DNA from: Furcasterigmium furcatum
Lineage: Eukaryota > Ascomycota > Sordariomycetes > Glomerellales > Plectosphaerellaceae
Length of the DNA: 64,000 nt
Direction of reading: 5' to 3'
Assembly: GCA_001599815.1 (NCBI GenBank)
Contig: BCIA01000001.1
Coordinates: 872,934 to 936,933, forward strand
Shown piece after piece: positions 11,434 to 23,748 of this stretch. The translations under genes and the position numbers were made by a program. Positions within the stretch are counted from its first letter, which is position 1. Every line of letters begins with the position of its first letter. The notes under the pieces are model-generated. The model saw only the letters and a list, made by a program, of their open reading frames with translations, made no database searches and was not told the origin of the DNA.

Positions 11434-12291
11434 GGTGAGCGCAGCCAGGGGCAGATAGAGACACTATTATTATAGAAATACCAGTTGCATGCACTGGCCG
11501 ATGATGCCGAAGACGGTTTACATCGACGGGTCTGGCCTGTTGCCCTAGATTAATAGAGAGCTTCGCCGGGCCTTGTCTCAGCACTTGTTGAATGACATGA
11601 GAAGGTGCCTTCTAGCCATACCACCCACTGACCATGATATTGTATCACGGCGTTGAAATCTCTCTGGGTCTGGATGCGATGAGCTCTAGAATTAGAGAAG
11701 GCTTGATATCTCTCTAACCTTTGCCAGTGAGTGATCTATGCTGGCTGTGCTTGGGACATATCGGCCTCCTGAGGACGAGGGAGAAGTTGAAGTTAGATTG
11801 AGTCGGAGGCAACCACAAAGCGTTGTGCATAAGGCGAAGTCCTGCATAATAAGACAACCAATTCTACTCTCAGAAAGGAAACTCAGTTTCACGATTGTCG
11901 CGTGCTCCCATTTGTGGGCAACAGGTAATTAATTAAATGACCAGTGATAACATGGATCGGACAGGACGGGATCCATGGAACTTAATGCAAGCGACGAACT
12001 GCCAACTGCTCAAGCGCACGGACCAAGTCGAGCTCTGAGGGTGGGTGGGTGACATCAAATGTGTCGGGGCCTCGTCAACTCCCCAAATCGTCCAACATCC
12101 ACCAACATTTACCTCACACGACACCCCAGACGACACTCGCACCGAGGCCCTTTCGCTCCCCGACCTCTAGCGAGATTACGAGCTACCGCATCAGTTGCTT
12201 CCGCCAACACCGACCCGGTATAGCCCACGGCTTCGTCGCCGGCTCATGCGTACTCGCATCGGGCGCCCTCGTTGCCCCTCCATGAAGCACC
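11434..12291. other. Intergenic: 3' flank of allantoicase and promoter of the ankyrin/DIL gene
   Basis: About 0.86 kb without coding signal. The last 300 bases are C/T-rich, as in the leaders of other genes here. No distinct regulatory element was recognised. Confidence 0.5.
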
Positions 12292-14922
12292 ATGGACTTC
12301 GGCGATCCTAACGGCGGAGATGGCGACTCCGCGCCCAAACCACCCCGCCAGCTGCCCGCCGACCTACCCAGGTCCCTTGATGACCGCAAGGAGCGCCCCG
12401 TCGACCTGGTCCCAGAGACCGAGATGTACGACGGCTGGCAAGGTACAACCTCCTCCTCGCCCCCCGCTGTTGCTGCATCCCGGCCTTGACACTGACCCGG
12501 CATTCCAGGGCAATCGCAGTTCCTTACCTCGCCGATCCTCGCCAAGCCCCTCACCTTCAACAACCTCTCCCTCGACGACCCCTCCTTCGACGATGACATA
12601 GCCAAGGCCCCCGCCGGAACGGACACGCGGCTCATGGAGATGCTCGCCGCCCAGGCTGCCCACCAGGCAGGCCCCGGCCTCGACGACGAGGATGCCCTCC
12701 TCGCCAACGAGAAGCTCTCCGACGACGAGAAGAGAGACATGCTCCAGAAGACATTTCACATGGCCGCCAGCAACGGCGACGTCGAACGAGTCACGAGACT
12801 GCTTGGCGGAAACGCCAAGCCCCTGATCAATATCAACGCCCCAGACGAGGACGGGACCCCACCTCTGATATATGCCAGCTGTTTCGTACGTGCAGACACT
12901 TCTGGAGGCATCGCCGCCCTGTAAGGCAAGCTAACAACCCCCAACAGGGCCACGAGGGCGTCGTGCAGGCTCTGATCGACGCCGGCGTCGACGTGGACAG
13001 GCAGGACCGCAATCAGTGGAGCGCGCTCATGTGGGCGATGACGAACCGGCACAAGGGTATCGCGAAGATGCTTCTCGACAACGGCGCCTCCGCCGAGCAG
13101 AAGACCTCTTCTGGGCGGACCGCCTTCGACTTTGTGCCCCCGGACAGCGAAATGTCGTACTACCTTCACGACAGCGGATACAGCATCGGCAACGCCGGGA
13201 CCGACGACTTCTACAACCCTGGGTTATCGCAAGATCGCTTCGAGGAGGAGATGGCCGAGAACGAGATGCGCAGGAGGATGATGATGGATAGTGCCCGTGA
13301 TCTCGAGGTCGACCTGGGGAATGTCGGGATCGACGACCAGCCCGAGGTGAGTGCGAACACAGCAGGAACAAGGGCACCAGGAGGCATGCTCATCCAGATA
13401 GCAGGAACCGGAAGAATTCGAGGAGGAACAACCAGAATTCGACTGGACAAGATGCCTACACGACCAAATGTTCGTCTTCCAGGAACACGAGCTCGACCGC
13501 ATCCTCGACATCATCATCACGACCATGCGCCCGCAGCGCTCGCCGACCCAAAAACCCGTCCCCGCCAACATGATCTTCCTCAGCGCGCGGTACGCCCACT
13601 ACCACGCCAGCCCCGACCTCCTCGCCAGGCTCCTCGTCTCCGCAATGGACAGGATTAACGACGTCGTCGAGGAGTACCAGTGGGACATGACCATCCTCGC
13701 ATTCTGGATCTCCAACGCCACCCTCCTGCTCCACTACCTCAAGAAGGACGTCGGCCTCATGGAGGCCACCGGCGAGTTCCAGGCCCAGCTCGCCGAGCTC
13801 ATTAACGAGATCTTCATCCTCATCGTGCGCGACGCCGAGCGCCGCCTCGACAAGGTCCTCGACGCTGCCATGCTCGACCACGAAACCATTCCCGGCTTCG
13901 AGAACATCACCTTCCAGAACGAGTGGCGGATATTCAAGCGCAAGGCCCAGGTCAAGGAGGAGCCCCTCGAGAAGCGCTTCCGCCCGCCCTCCCCCAAACA
14001 AAAGGCAAAGCCGGCCCCGCGAAACGTCACCTCCCTCCTCTCCTCGACGCTCTTCGTACTCGACCTCTACGACATCCACTCAGTCATCACGGCGCAGATC
14101 GTCGCGCAGCTACTCTACTGGATCGGCGCCGAGCTCTTCAACCGGGTCATGTCGAACCGCAAGTACCTCGCGCGCACAAAGGCCATGCAGATCCGCATGA
14201 ACGTCTCGACGCTCGAGGACTGGGCCCGCTCCAACAACCGGCAGCCCGAGCACTACGAGGGCGGCGAGATGAGCTCCTCGGGCGAGACGACCGTCGAGGC
14301 CGCGCGGCGTCACCTCGCCCCCGTCATCCAGCTGCTGCAGTGGCTGCAGTGCTTCTCGTCACTGGACCAGGACGACCTCGAGGCGCTCGTCGGCACGCTG
14401 CAACAGCTCAAGCGCCTAAGCCCACAGCAGCTCGTGCACGCGGCGCAACACTACCGCCCCGAGGTCGGGGAAAAGGGCCTGCCTAAGAGCGCGCTCAAGT
14501 ACCTCAACGCCATCATGGCGGAGCAGACGCGGCGGCGCGAAGAGGACCGGCGACAGAGCAGGACGGGGTCGCCGAACCCGAACAGCGCGCCAGTTACCCC
14601 AGTCAAGGGGCGGGCGCAGGAGGAGACGGACACGCCGGGAGCACTGACGCCCGTGGCGCCGCGAGAGGGAGAGGGGCCCGACGACGAGGGCGACGCGCCC
14701 GAGCACCTGCTCATGGACCCGGCCCTGATGCTGCCGTTCACGCTGCCATCGGTGACGGACATGCTGGTGTCGTACGGCGCGGGGTTCGGGGGGCTGAACC
14801 GCGAGAGGGAGAGGAAGTACATACCGACGGTGCCGCCCGAATTTTTGACCAAGCTGGAGGCGAGCGGGGCGCGGAAGGGCCCGATGTTCAGTGAGAAAGA
14901 CTGGGAGAACGAGGAGGTGTAG
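12292..14922 (+). CDS. Ankyrin-repeat and DIL (dilute) domain protein
   Basis: Four exons (12292-12442, 12509-12885, 12948-13346, 13405-14922) with 58-66-nt GT-AG introns give 814 residues. Residues 1 to about 130 are acidic and polar. Ankyrin repeats span about 138-248, with motifs such as MAASNGDVERVTRLL, GTPPLIYASCFGHEGVVQAL and NQWSALMWAMTNRHKG. An acidic linker follows. A helical DIL-like region at about 375-680 includes FWISNATLLLHYL, ITAQIVAQLLYWIGAELFN and VIQLLQWLQCFSSL. The tail is charged and disordered up to a conserved-looking block (LPFTLPSVTDML...). DIL is the cargo-binding fold of class V myosins and of some adherens-junction proteins. No motor domain is present, so a scaffold or trafficking role is inferred rather than shown. 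Ankyrin plus DIL is a known combination in fungal proteins of unclear function. Confidence 0.88.
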
Positions 14923-14988
14923 GCATTCTGAGAGACGGGGCCTGGTAGCAAGGCGGAGGAGGAAGAAGAGGAGGAGGAGGGAAGGGAG

Positions 14989-14989
<1 letters not shown>

Positions 14990-15019
<30 letters not shown>
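14990..15019. repeat. (CA)15 microsatellite
   Basis: Thirty bases of perfect CA repeat, 68 bases after the stop of the ankyrin/DIL gene. It probably lies in the 3' untranslated region. Confidence 0.95.
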
Positions 15020-15020
<1 letters not shown>

Positions 15021-15772
15021 CGCATAGCAAACGGTACGTGGGGTGGCGGTTGGTCTGGGCGCATTGACGATGATGATGACCATGCACAAGCAGGAGACCT
15101 GTCAGTTCGCGTCTCAGGGCAGATTCGCCACGAGCGAGAGAGAGAGACAATCAAAATAGACAGCCATGAATGACAGCCACAGGATACCTATTTTGACCGA
15201 TCGGGGCTCGAATGGCGGTGCGAGCTGCAAGGGGCAAACGAATTGGGGGCATGTTTCTTTGATGCGACAAGCCATCTCGTGGCAGAACACTTTCTCTCCC
15301 TTGAGTGCGCCCGAGGAGCTTTCTGTTTGTTTGTTGTTTGTACATATGTGCCGTCTTGATGCGTACTCGACTCCTTTTGCCATGGCCAAGAGAGGCAGCC
15401 AGGCTGGGATGACGCAAGTCGTCCGGAAACGGGTGCTTTCTGGGGTCGCAACATTCCAGTCCCGGAGTCTGGGGCCGCCGAAAGCCAGGTCTGGGAAGCG
15501 GTGAGGCGATGACAGGTTCCTGGAAGCGATTCAGCGCCGAGGGGGGAAAATCCGGGATGGATATACGCAGATAGCCGTCGGGCAGGATAGGCGAATGGCG
15601 ATATGTGACGGGATGTGACGAGCCAGGGCGGGACGACACGTCGCGAAGCCAGGCGCTGCCACGACTCTGGTGCGATGAAGCGGTGTCGCGCGGGGGTCAA
15701 GCAGAGTAAAGGGGCCCGGGGAGAGCTCTGCTCATCAGGCCGGGGTGAAGGGTAAGTATAGAGGAGCAGAAA

Positions 15773-15794
15773 AGAGAGAGAGAGAGAGAGAGAG
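15773..15794. repeat. (AG)11 microsatellite
   Basis: Twenty-two bases of perfect AG repeat in the spacer upstream of the TBC gene. Confidence 0.95.
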
Positions 15795-17170
15795 TCAGAG
15801 GAAACACATCAACACGGCCCGTGCTGTGTGTTGCTTTCTTCTCCCACGTTTCTTTTGGGGTCGTTGACAGCTTGGGGCTGCAAGGTACTGCGCGGGTGGA
15901 GAGCATGGAGGGACCCCCCTTTCACTGGAATGCTGCGTTCCTTTTCCTTGCGCAAGACAATAGTTCACACGGGCGAGCCGAGCCCGCTTCCTCTTCAACA
16001 GGCGTCTTCTCCGATTCTGGCGAAGTCTGCGCAGAGGATCGCCCCAGAATGGCAAGACAGATCCGCCGGGCCGACAGGATGCCCTCTCAGGCTTGTCAGC
16101 CTCTGGCAGAAGAAACAGCTGGCGGTGCATCTGTCCGGAACGGGACAGAGACGGGATCTGCCCCTGGCGGGGATCGGGAGGATCGCCTCCGGATTGGCCC
16201 GCCCGGGACCCAACGAACGGGAGAGGCCGAGGATCGGGTACCTGGGCATCAAGCCTGCAGCGAGCTTGGTTGGATTTGACGATGCAGGTGGGTGGCGAGT
16301 GGGATGCAAACGGAGCTGCCATGGGGCCCCCTCGATTGACGCAGGGTCTGAGGTCTGTCTGGTCTGGGGACTGAGCTGCTGGGAGCCGCCGAGGTGCGCT
16401 GGCTGGTCATGTCGTAGGACCTGAGTTAGGCAGTGCTGTAGGAGAAGCGTTTGACAGATGCTTTGAGAGACTGATTCGAAGCAGGGTCTGTGAGTTGCCG
16501 AGCTGCTGTTGTAGCGGTGAGTTGGCCTTGGGCGAGCGAGTGTGCGACTCCTTTTCCCAACGATGCGCTGGCGATGCTTGGCTGCCGGCGGTGGACGGCG
16601 TGACGAGGTCTGCAGCGAGAGGCCCGGGCCTGCAGGACGGACGGACGCACAGAGGGACAGACAGACATCTGACGAACCCGGCACGGTGAGTGAAGCATGA
16701 AGCTGTGGGAGATCAGCACATGTCTCACGCACGATTGCTTCTTTCATGCGAGCGCGGCAGGCTAGCACCGCGGTCCCTGGCTAAGGCAAGGTACCCATCG
16801 CGCCCCGAGCTGAGGAGACCGAGACATATTTTTGACAGGCGCCCAGGTGGCTGATGAGGCATTGCCTTGGCGGGTTTTCAAGAAGGACCGAGCCATGAGT
16901 GGTGCTTTTGCTTCTGACGGATGCTCGGGATTGATGATGCGCCGGTTTGGGGTTTGTGGAGGGTTGCAGCGATGTCCGCGGGAGTTCCTGGGGTGGCCGA
17001 GGACAAAGGAAGAATCCGCGAGGAGAAGCAATGAATGAGCAGCCGAGGGAATACCTAATAATTGTTGTACCTGGGAGTTGGAAAAGTTGTCGTATGTGGG
17101 TAGGATGAATGGCAATGGTGGTGCCAGCGGCGGATTGGACGAGGGGAGAGATTCATTCGGCTTCCACTTA

Positions 17171-17194
17171 CACTCACTCACTCACTCACTCACT
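17171..17194. repeat. (CACT)6 microsatellite
   Basis: Twenty-four bases of perfect tetranucleotide repeat, about 720 bases upstream of the TBC gene start. Confidence 0.95.
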
Positions 17195-17914
17195 GGCGGC
17201 ACTTACACGCTGGCGTGCATGAAACTTTCCCACCATCCATCCCTTCCTTCCCTCCCCTTGGTTCACTCCTCCCCGGGCACCTACCTATCTATGCCCAGGA
17301 CAATTGTCTCGAACTATTTGATGGTCGCCTCCTCCCTTGCCTTCCCGCCGCACCCCTCGGGCCTTTCTCTTTTTCCCTTGTGGTGATGCCGTCGTCTCTG
17401 TCGTTTCAGCGTCTCATTCGGGTTGTTTGTTGTGGTTCACCAAGATTGGCTCACCACCATCACTACTACCGCCCACACAATACCACCACATCACGGCTTA
17501 TACGCAGATTTACGCGGCCGAGACGCGTCTGGCCCCGGTCCTGTCTCTCGTTCTCCCACTTCGAGACCTCGCGCGCGATTCTGTATTTGACCCACGCGCT
17601 TCTGCATTCCAGTCGGCGTGTCCACTTGGATTGATAGGTCCTTCTTACCTGCCCGACCTGGTACTTACACCTACCTACAGTACCTGCACTCGCTCGCGTG
17701 TCCAGGGGACGACAAACAGACAAACGCGCACGCATCTCTCCTCGACCCCGGATCGAGAGCGTCCCATCGCTTGTGGCTCCCTCCGGCTCACCGTCGACCT
17801 GAAATCCCACAGCAACGCCGGCGCTGGCCCTAAGGGCGGGCTTGTTACTTATACCACCCTCGCCCTTATTATTATTAGGACCGCCCGCTACCCTCGGATC
17901 AGGGCCCGACGCAG

Positions 17915-20900
17915 ATGGCGCCCCCAATCTTCTCTAGCGTCCGCTCAAAGTCGCGGCCGGCGCTCTTTAGGGACGATTCAACGCTCGTCGCCTTCCGATA
18001 CGAGAAGACCGCCCAGGCCGAGCCTCCAAAGACGCTCCCTCCCCGGCGACCAAGCACCACGACCCTCCGCCCCGTGCCCTCGGACCTCCAACTCTCCTCG
18101 ACCTCCACGCCCGTGTCCTCGCCCCGATCGCCCGTCTCTCCCAATATAACCGGCTCGTCCCCCGCCGTTGGCCCCGCCGGCAACAACGCCCCCTTCAACA
18201 ACAGCTACTACAACAGCAGCAACGTCGTCGTGGTCGTCTCGCCCACCAGGGCTCCTTCTCGTGCGCTTCGTTCTCCTGCGCGCCCTCTCACGCCTCCCCG
18301 CGAGATTCACCCGGCCCTGCGCGAAACCTCCCCCGCGGTCTCGTTCCCTGACGCCCCAGAGACCCCCGCGACGACCCTCACGAGAACGACGACCACCCGC
18401 ACGCGATCCTCTCTCTTCAGCAGCGCCGACACCTGGAAGCGTGATTCCGGCGCGCCCACCACCTCGTCCGCCACCATCCGCGGCGACGACTCGGACGACT
18501 GCTACGACTACTGCGCAGACGGCCCTCACTACGATCCTTTGTACGACAAGCTACGCGAGTGCGGCGCCAGCCTCCACATCACATGCTCACCGCTGCCTCC
18601 CTCCGTGACACAGTCGTCCCATGACACTGCGTCCGTCTATTCCACCGACAATCACCACCACATCGCGCATGACCGCCTGTCAGATGCACGACAGGAGGCG
18701 TCATCTCCCACCTCCTTCACCCCTGTCGCTATCACCTCGAGTCCTGGGGAAGCCTCCCCGATCGAGACGGAGACGCCGCCCCCAAGGAACCTCGTAAAGA
18801 GCCTCAGCTCCCGTACTCGCCTGGGCCTCTCTTCCGGTAGCCGCCTGCGCAAGCGGAGCAGCACCAACAAGTCCTCGACCTCGACCTCCACCACCGAATC
18901 CTTTTCCTCTTCCTCCGCCGCCGCCTCTGCCCTGTCGGCACTCGCTGCCGCCATGTCAGTCAAGATCTCCATTCCGGGAGACTCCATTCCCAGGCGGGGC
19001 TCAGCGTCCGCCGTCGTGGGAGGTGGAGGCCACGCGACAGGGGCCACAGGCGCTAGCCCCCCGGCAACGTCCACTAAAAAGTCGCCTAATCTGTCCCCTG
19101 CCTCCGCGCCCGCCAATCTGGACCTCCAACTCTCCACTGACGCCGGCTCATCTTCCTCCCCTGTCGACCCTGACTTCTCCCCCCTTTCCATCGCCATCCC
19201 CGATGACCGCCTCCTCGATGATGATTTCATGACAAACTTCACCTTCTCCAACCGTGGTAGTGTCATGTTCGGCGGTCGCCGCGCCGTTCCCCATTCCACA
19301 ATGATCCAGCAAGCAGCCTCTCCGTCGGCAGAACCGGCGACAGCGCCCACACAAGGCGGCGTCGAGCCATCGGACGCGCCCTCACAACAAGATGCTGCCG
19401 TTGAATCCCAACAAGCGAACAACAACCCCGAAGTCACCCTGACACCCCCGACGACTACCGCCCCGTCTGCGCCGCCGGAGCAAGAAGCACAGCCCGCTCC
19501 ACCAAACCCTGCAGTCACCAAGGTCCAGTCTGGAGAACACAACAGCAATGCCAGCACCGGCGAGACCGCCATGGACCGGACATCACAGGCCACCACCGCG
19601 ACGCCCAGCATTCGCATCATGTCTGTCGAGGCAGAGAAGGACTCCCAAAAGGTGAGATCGCTTTATGAATCTGGCGACGCCATCAATTGGGAGGACGGGA
19701 ACAGGCTCTCCTCGCTGGGGGAGCGGATTGAGCCCGTCCCGGAGCTGTCCCCTGAGGAGACGGAGAACGACGTGTACGATTTTCCTTCTGTCCCTGACAC
19801 CCTCGATGAATAAAATACTGACATTCTCTGCTGCAGAGTCCCCGAGCTTCAACCACCCGTCTGGGGCTCTCATCGATCCACAAGCTCTTTGTCCACGCGA
19901 CCCGAGTCCATCGTTCGCAGAGAGTATGAATTGGCCGGTGGCATCGAGGATTGGGAAGACGTTGAGGGCGGCGACGTCGACCGCTACGGCTTCATCACGC
20001 CCCGGCGCCCCGAGTCGCGCGTCGGTACCCCGACAGAGCTCAAGTCGGCGCAGTACGCTTCTAGGCGGAGGAATGTCCTCGTCAAGCGTGATCTGTCGGG
20101 GGGGCTCTCTTCGTCGCAGCTCAACGGCCGCTCCCCGAGCCGCAAGGTGTCGGCGAGGTCGCTCAACACCCAGAACTCGGAGCGGTCGGTGCGCTCGCGG
20201 CGCTCAACGCGGTCAGCCATCCGCCAGGCCAGCAACTACCTCCCCCACAATCGGAACCGCCGCTGGATGGACGAGGCCGGCGACATGCTCACGCTGGAGC
20301 CGGGCCTGCAGGACATCATGGAGGATGCTCGCGTCGAGAAGATTTCCGAGGCCATCAAGAAGAAGGAGACGGAGCGCTCCGAGAAGTGGCGAAAGATGGC
20401 CAAGGTCGTCAAGAAGGGCAAGGACGGCGAGGGTATGGAGTTTGAGTTTGACGTCAAGAATCCCAAGCTCATCGAGCGGACGTGGAAAGGAATCCCGGAC
20501 CGCTGGCGAGCGTCGGCCTGGTACTCGTTCCTGGCGACGAGCGCGCGAAACCGCAAGGGTTCCCCGACGGAGGAGCAGATCATGGCCGCCTTCCGCAGAT
20601 TCCAGGAGACGGGATCGCCGGACGACGTGCAGATCGACCTTGACGTGCCGCGCACCATCAACAGGCACATCATGTTCCGGAGACGATACCGCGGAGGCCA
20701 GCGCCTGCTCTTCCGCGTGCTGCATGCGCTGTCGCTCTACTTCCCGGATGTCGGGTATGTGCAGGGCATGGCGTCCCTGGCGGCCACGCTGCTGTGCTAT
20801 TTCGACGAGGAGCGATGTTTTGTCATGCTCGTACGGATGTGGCAGATGCGCGGCCTGGAGCAGCTCTACCAGCCGGGCTTTGAGGGACTGATGACTGCTC

Positions 20901-21374
20901 TGAAGGACCTCGAGACGCAGTGGATGGGCGGAAAGGAGGTCGCTACGAAACTGGTAAGGCTTTGGTCTCCCTGCCTCGGGTTGGAGGAAGTATTTGCTAA
21001 CTTTGACGTAGGCCGACCTCTGCATTGATCCGACCGCCTACGGCACCCGCTGGTACCTCACGCTCTTCAATCTCTCCATCCCCTTCCCAGCGCAGCTCCG
21101 TGTCTGGGACGTTTTCATACTCCTGGGAGACCAGCCTGAGCGGCCGTCGACGTCTCACGCATCCAAGGCGGACGAGCACCGTGTCCACGGCATCGACATT
21201 GTACACGCCACCAGCACAGCCCTGATCAACGCTCTTGGCGAGGTTCTCCTTGATTCAGACTTTGAGAACGCCATGAAGGCGCTCACGTCGTGGATTCCGA
21301 TCAAGGATGAGGATCTGCTGATGAAGGTCACCAAGGCAGAGTGGAAGGCGCACCAGGGCAGGAAGAAGGCCTAG
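17915..21374 (+). CDS. TBC-domain Rab GTPase-activating protein with long disordered N-terminus
   Basis: Exons 17915-19773, 19837-20953 and 21012-21374 give 1112 residues. The first junction is the only one found that keeps the frame: donor GTACGA at 19774, acceptor CTGCAG at 19836, 63 nt, with branch CTGAC. A tempting GTGAG at 19652 breaks the frame. Residues 1 to about 760 are Ser/Thr/Pro-rich and disordered. The TBC domain runs from about 828 (NPKLIERTWKGIPDRWRASAW) to about 1090. It keeps both catalytic fingers: Arg892 in IDLDVPR (IxxDxxR) and Gln929 in GYVQGM (YxQG), spaced as in Gyp1-like GAPs. It should therefore be an active dual-finger GAP that switches off a Rab in membrane traffic. 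The Rab partner cannot be told from sequence. Confidence 0.92.
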
Positions 21375-22658
21375 CTGGCGCTTTTGCCTGCGGGTGTACC
21401 ATGACACTTGTCCTTTTCTGATTTTGTTTGCCCATGTGCTCATGTGGGGTTCTTGACGACTTCGTTTCTGCGGCCTCGCTTCCCGGAATCCTGACGCAGA
21501 GTCTATCTCCTCTTACCTTCGAACCCGACACACACCCTCGATTCAACACCTACTTCTGTCTCAGCTCGGCGTTCGGAACGGAAAGAGGATAGATCCCCCG
21601 CTTCCTCTCGGTTATTTATCATTCGGCGAAGAATACCCCTTTTGTTCTCCGGTTTCATGTTTTGTTGTCTACCTGTGTTTGGGACGTTTATCCGGAGGCG
21701 GGCGTGGATGATGAGAGACACTGCCTCTTCAGGCCGGCTATGATTTCTTTTGTGCTGGCTGGCGGCGGCCGGGAAGTGATGATGACAGGTAAAAGTTACA
21801 GATAATGATGAGGCATACATAATCTAGCGGTGGCATGTCTGCGGAGCAGTTGCGCCGGATGGGGGAGATAGAGGATGATGGGATAGGTAGGGGCTGTACA
21901 GATAGAGGAGGAATAGGTCAATCACAATGTGTTAAATCACTTGATCACCCAGTCGCGAAGGCTCTCAGTGAATTTCGAATACCAACTTGTGAGCCTTGGT
22001 CCACCTGCATGAGTGAGACAGGCAGACCGAATCGGGGGCTCCGAATAGCCTCAAGGATCGAGGAGCGAGTCTGGAGGTGATGCCGTGGGGGGACATGGGA
22101 ATGACGGTATTGTATCCGCACAGCCCCGTCACCAGCCTCTAGATGCGAGACATGCCATCCCATCGGGCAATGATGTCCGCAGATGGTGGCGGTGTCTGGA
22201 CGGGAGGATGGACAGCCAAGGATAGTCACCTAGCATTTTTCGCGGTCTTTTCGGTGGGGAACAGATACTCGACTAGCTGATATCCTGTAAGTGCCGTCAC
22301 TGCTCGACTCGCCATCCGCCGTGGTCGACTTTGTTTCGACAACCAAACATGCCCTTCCCATTCATTGCCCGTGCCCCTTTACCCTCTTTTATCCCGTGCT
22401 AAGATCTCCATCCGTGGAGGCTCTGGCAGTCAGCTGGCCTCAATCGGGCGTAGCGAATAGGAAGGCAGACCAGGCAGGCGGCTGTCGTAGTCGTGAATGA
22501 GGGGATGAGTCTTGGCCTTTTGATATAAGCGGCCTGTCGTCTTCGTCGTCGTCGTCATCTCAGCTCGTGATCCCTCATCGCATAGCACCACCCATCTCAA
22601 CAGACAACACAATCCAAACACCACAAGACACACGACACATACACGGGTATCAGCAACG
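21375..22658. other. Intergenic: TBC 3' flank and promoter of the small disordered protein
   Basis: About 1.3 kb without coding signal. A weak TATA-like GATATAA lies at about 22522-22528, roughly 130 bases upstream of the next ATG. The 100 bases before that ATG are A/C-rich, as in fungal leaders. Confidence 0.45.
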
Positions 22659-23267
22659 ATGAGAAACTTCCTCCGCAAGAAGCAGGATAAGCAGCCCGCC
22701 AGGGGCAGCGAGCCCTCTCCATCCTCGTCAGCCTCCGCCGCCGAACAGGACCAGTCCTCCTCCCGCCGTCCCTCCGAGGCATCCTCCGTCTACACCCAGC
22801 GCACATCGTACGAGGAGGAGGAAGAGGTCTTCTTCGACGACGCATCCACCATCCGCCCCACGCGCCGCTACGCCGACTCTGTCTTCTCCGACACCGCCTC
22901 GACGCTGCAGGAGGACATGTACGCCTGCCTCGGGCCGCAGGACAGCACCGAGGGCGGCGCCAGTGGTGGCGGCGGAAGCAGCAGCAGCGGCACCCGCGCG
23001 CCAATGTCGTCGTCGGCGCCCCAGCAGGCCCTCGCCGGCCGCGCCGCCGCAAACGCCCTGGGAACCACGCACGCGGCGCGCGGCGCGCGGGACACGGTCG
23101 TGCCGCGGGCTTACTGGCACGAGCCGCGGGACTTTGCGCCGTTCAACCCGTTCGAGGAGGTGGCGCGGCTGTCGCAGCGGGAGAGGGTCGAGCTGGCGTT
23201 GAAGAACGCCAAGGGGCCGCAGTATAGGGAGCTGGCTATAAACGGGAGCTACGGGTATCATGCTTAG
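22659..23267 (+). CDS. Unrecognised disordered protein, 202 residues
   Basis: A single-exon frame with GC-rich third positions like its neighbours. I do not recognise the protein. It begins with a basic stretch (MRNFLRKKQDK). A Ser-rich segment follows with an acidic patch EEEEEVFFDD at about 51-60 and the repeated-looking RYADSVFSDTAST. Next come a Gly/Ser linker and an Ala-rich stretch. The C-terminal 55 residues look ordered and charged (PRAYWHEPRDFAPFNPFEEVARLSQRERVELALKNAKG). There is no signal peptide or membrane segment. The ordered C-terminal block is the part most likely to be conserved. It faces the 3' end of the sugar permease. The coding call rests on codon use, length and a plausible leader. 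Confidence 0.7.
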   Translation: MRNFLRKKQDKQPARGSEPSPSSSASAAEQDQSSSRRPSEASSVYTQRTSYEEEEEVFFDDASTIRPTRRYADSVFSDTASTLQEDMYACLGPQDSTEGGASGGGGSSSSGTRAPMSSSAPQQALAGRAAANALGTTHAARGARDTVVPRAYWHEPRDFAPFNPFEEVARLSQRERVELALKNAKGPQYRELAINGSYGYHA

Positions 23268-23748
23268 GCCATTTGATGCAGGGGGGGGGGTGAGGTAGAG
23301 GGTTTGTGGGTTTCCATCATCAGAGGGCGTTTTTTGTGAGAACGGCTGTTTCTACAGACAGGCGGTTCGTCTGGCTGGCTGTTCAGGGTTGTTGGTTGGG
23401 CGTTGGGACTACGTTTTGATATCCTCGGGGAATACATTTACAATCTTTTCGACATGACTCTCTTCTTGCGCCGCGGCTGAATGTCTCGTTGTGTACCTGG
23501 TCACGCATATTCAAGGGACAGAATCAACCTGGCTTCAGGCGAATCTCTAGTAATTGAAATGAGGCCCCGATTTCATAATATCGAGACATGTCTAATCGAG
23601 ATGAGATGTTCCTGTTCCAACCCTGGTGACTCGAGCAGCTGCTGCCGCTCAAGTCTCTCTTTCCCCCTACAGTCAGTCCCCGGTCGGAGCCTGAACCTGA
23701 TGGCATCTAGACATATCTGCCAAGCACTTCCTGGGCAACCGCGGCCAC
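23268..23748. other. Convergent 3' flanks
   Basis: 480 bases between two convergent stops. A run of 10 G lies at 23281-23290, 13 bases after the first stop. Nothing else is recognised. Confidence 0.5.

Larger units (their letters stand above)
14923..17914. other. Gene-free spacer upstream of the TBC gene
   Basis: About 3.0 kb with no recognisable protein. It contains three microsatellites (listed separately). From about 17200 to 17914 it is strongly C/T-rich, as for a promoter and untranslated leader. Overlapping frames on the minus strand between 15800 and 16770 show no domain, no codon bias and only low-complexity content. Confidence 0.55.

Noticed and set aside
15995..16768. 257-codon minus-strand frame upstream of the TBC gene
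   Set aside because: Low-complexity composition, no domain, and several equally long overlapping frames on both strands.
19652..19836. Alternative intron in the TBC gene starting at a good GTGAG donor (19652)
   Set aside because: Joining it to any usable acceptor near 19836 puts the TBC domain out of frame; the donor at 19774 keeps it in frame.
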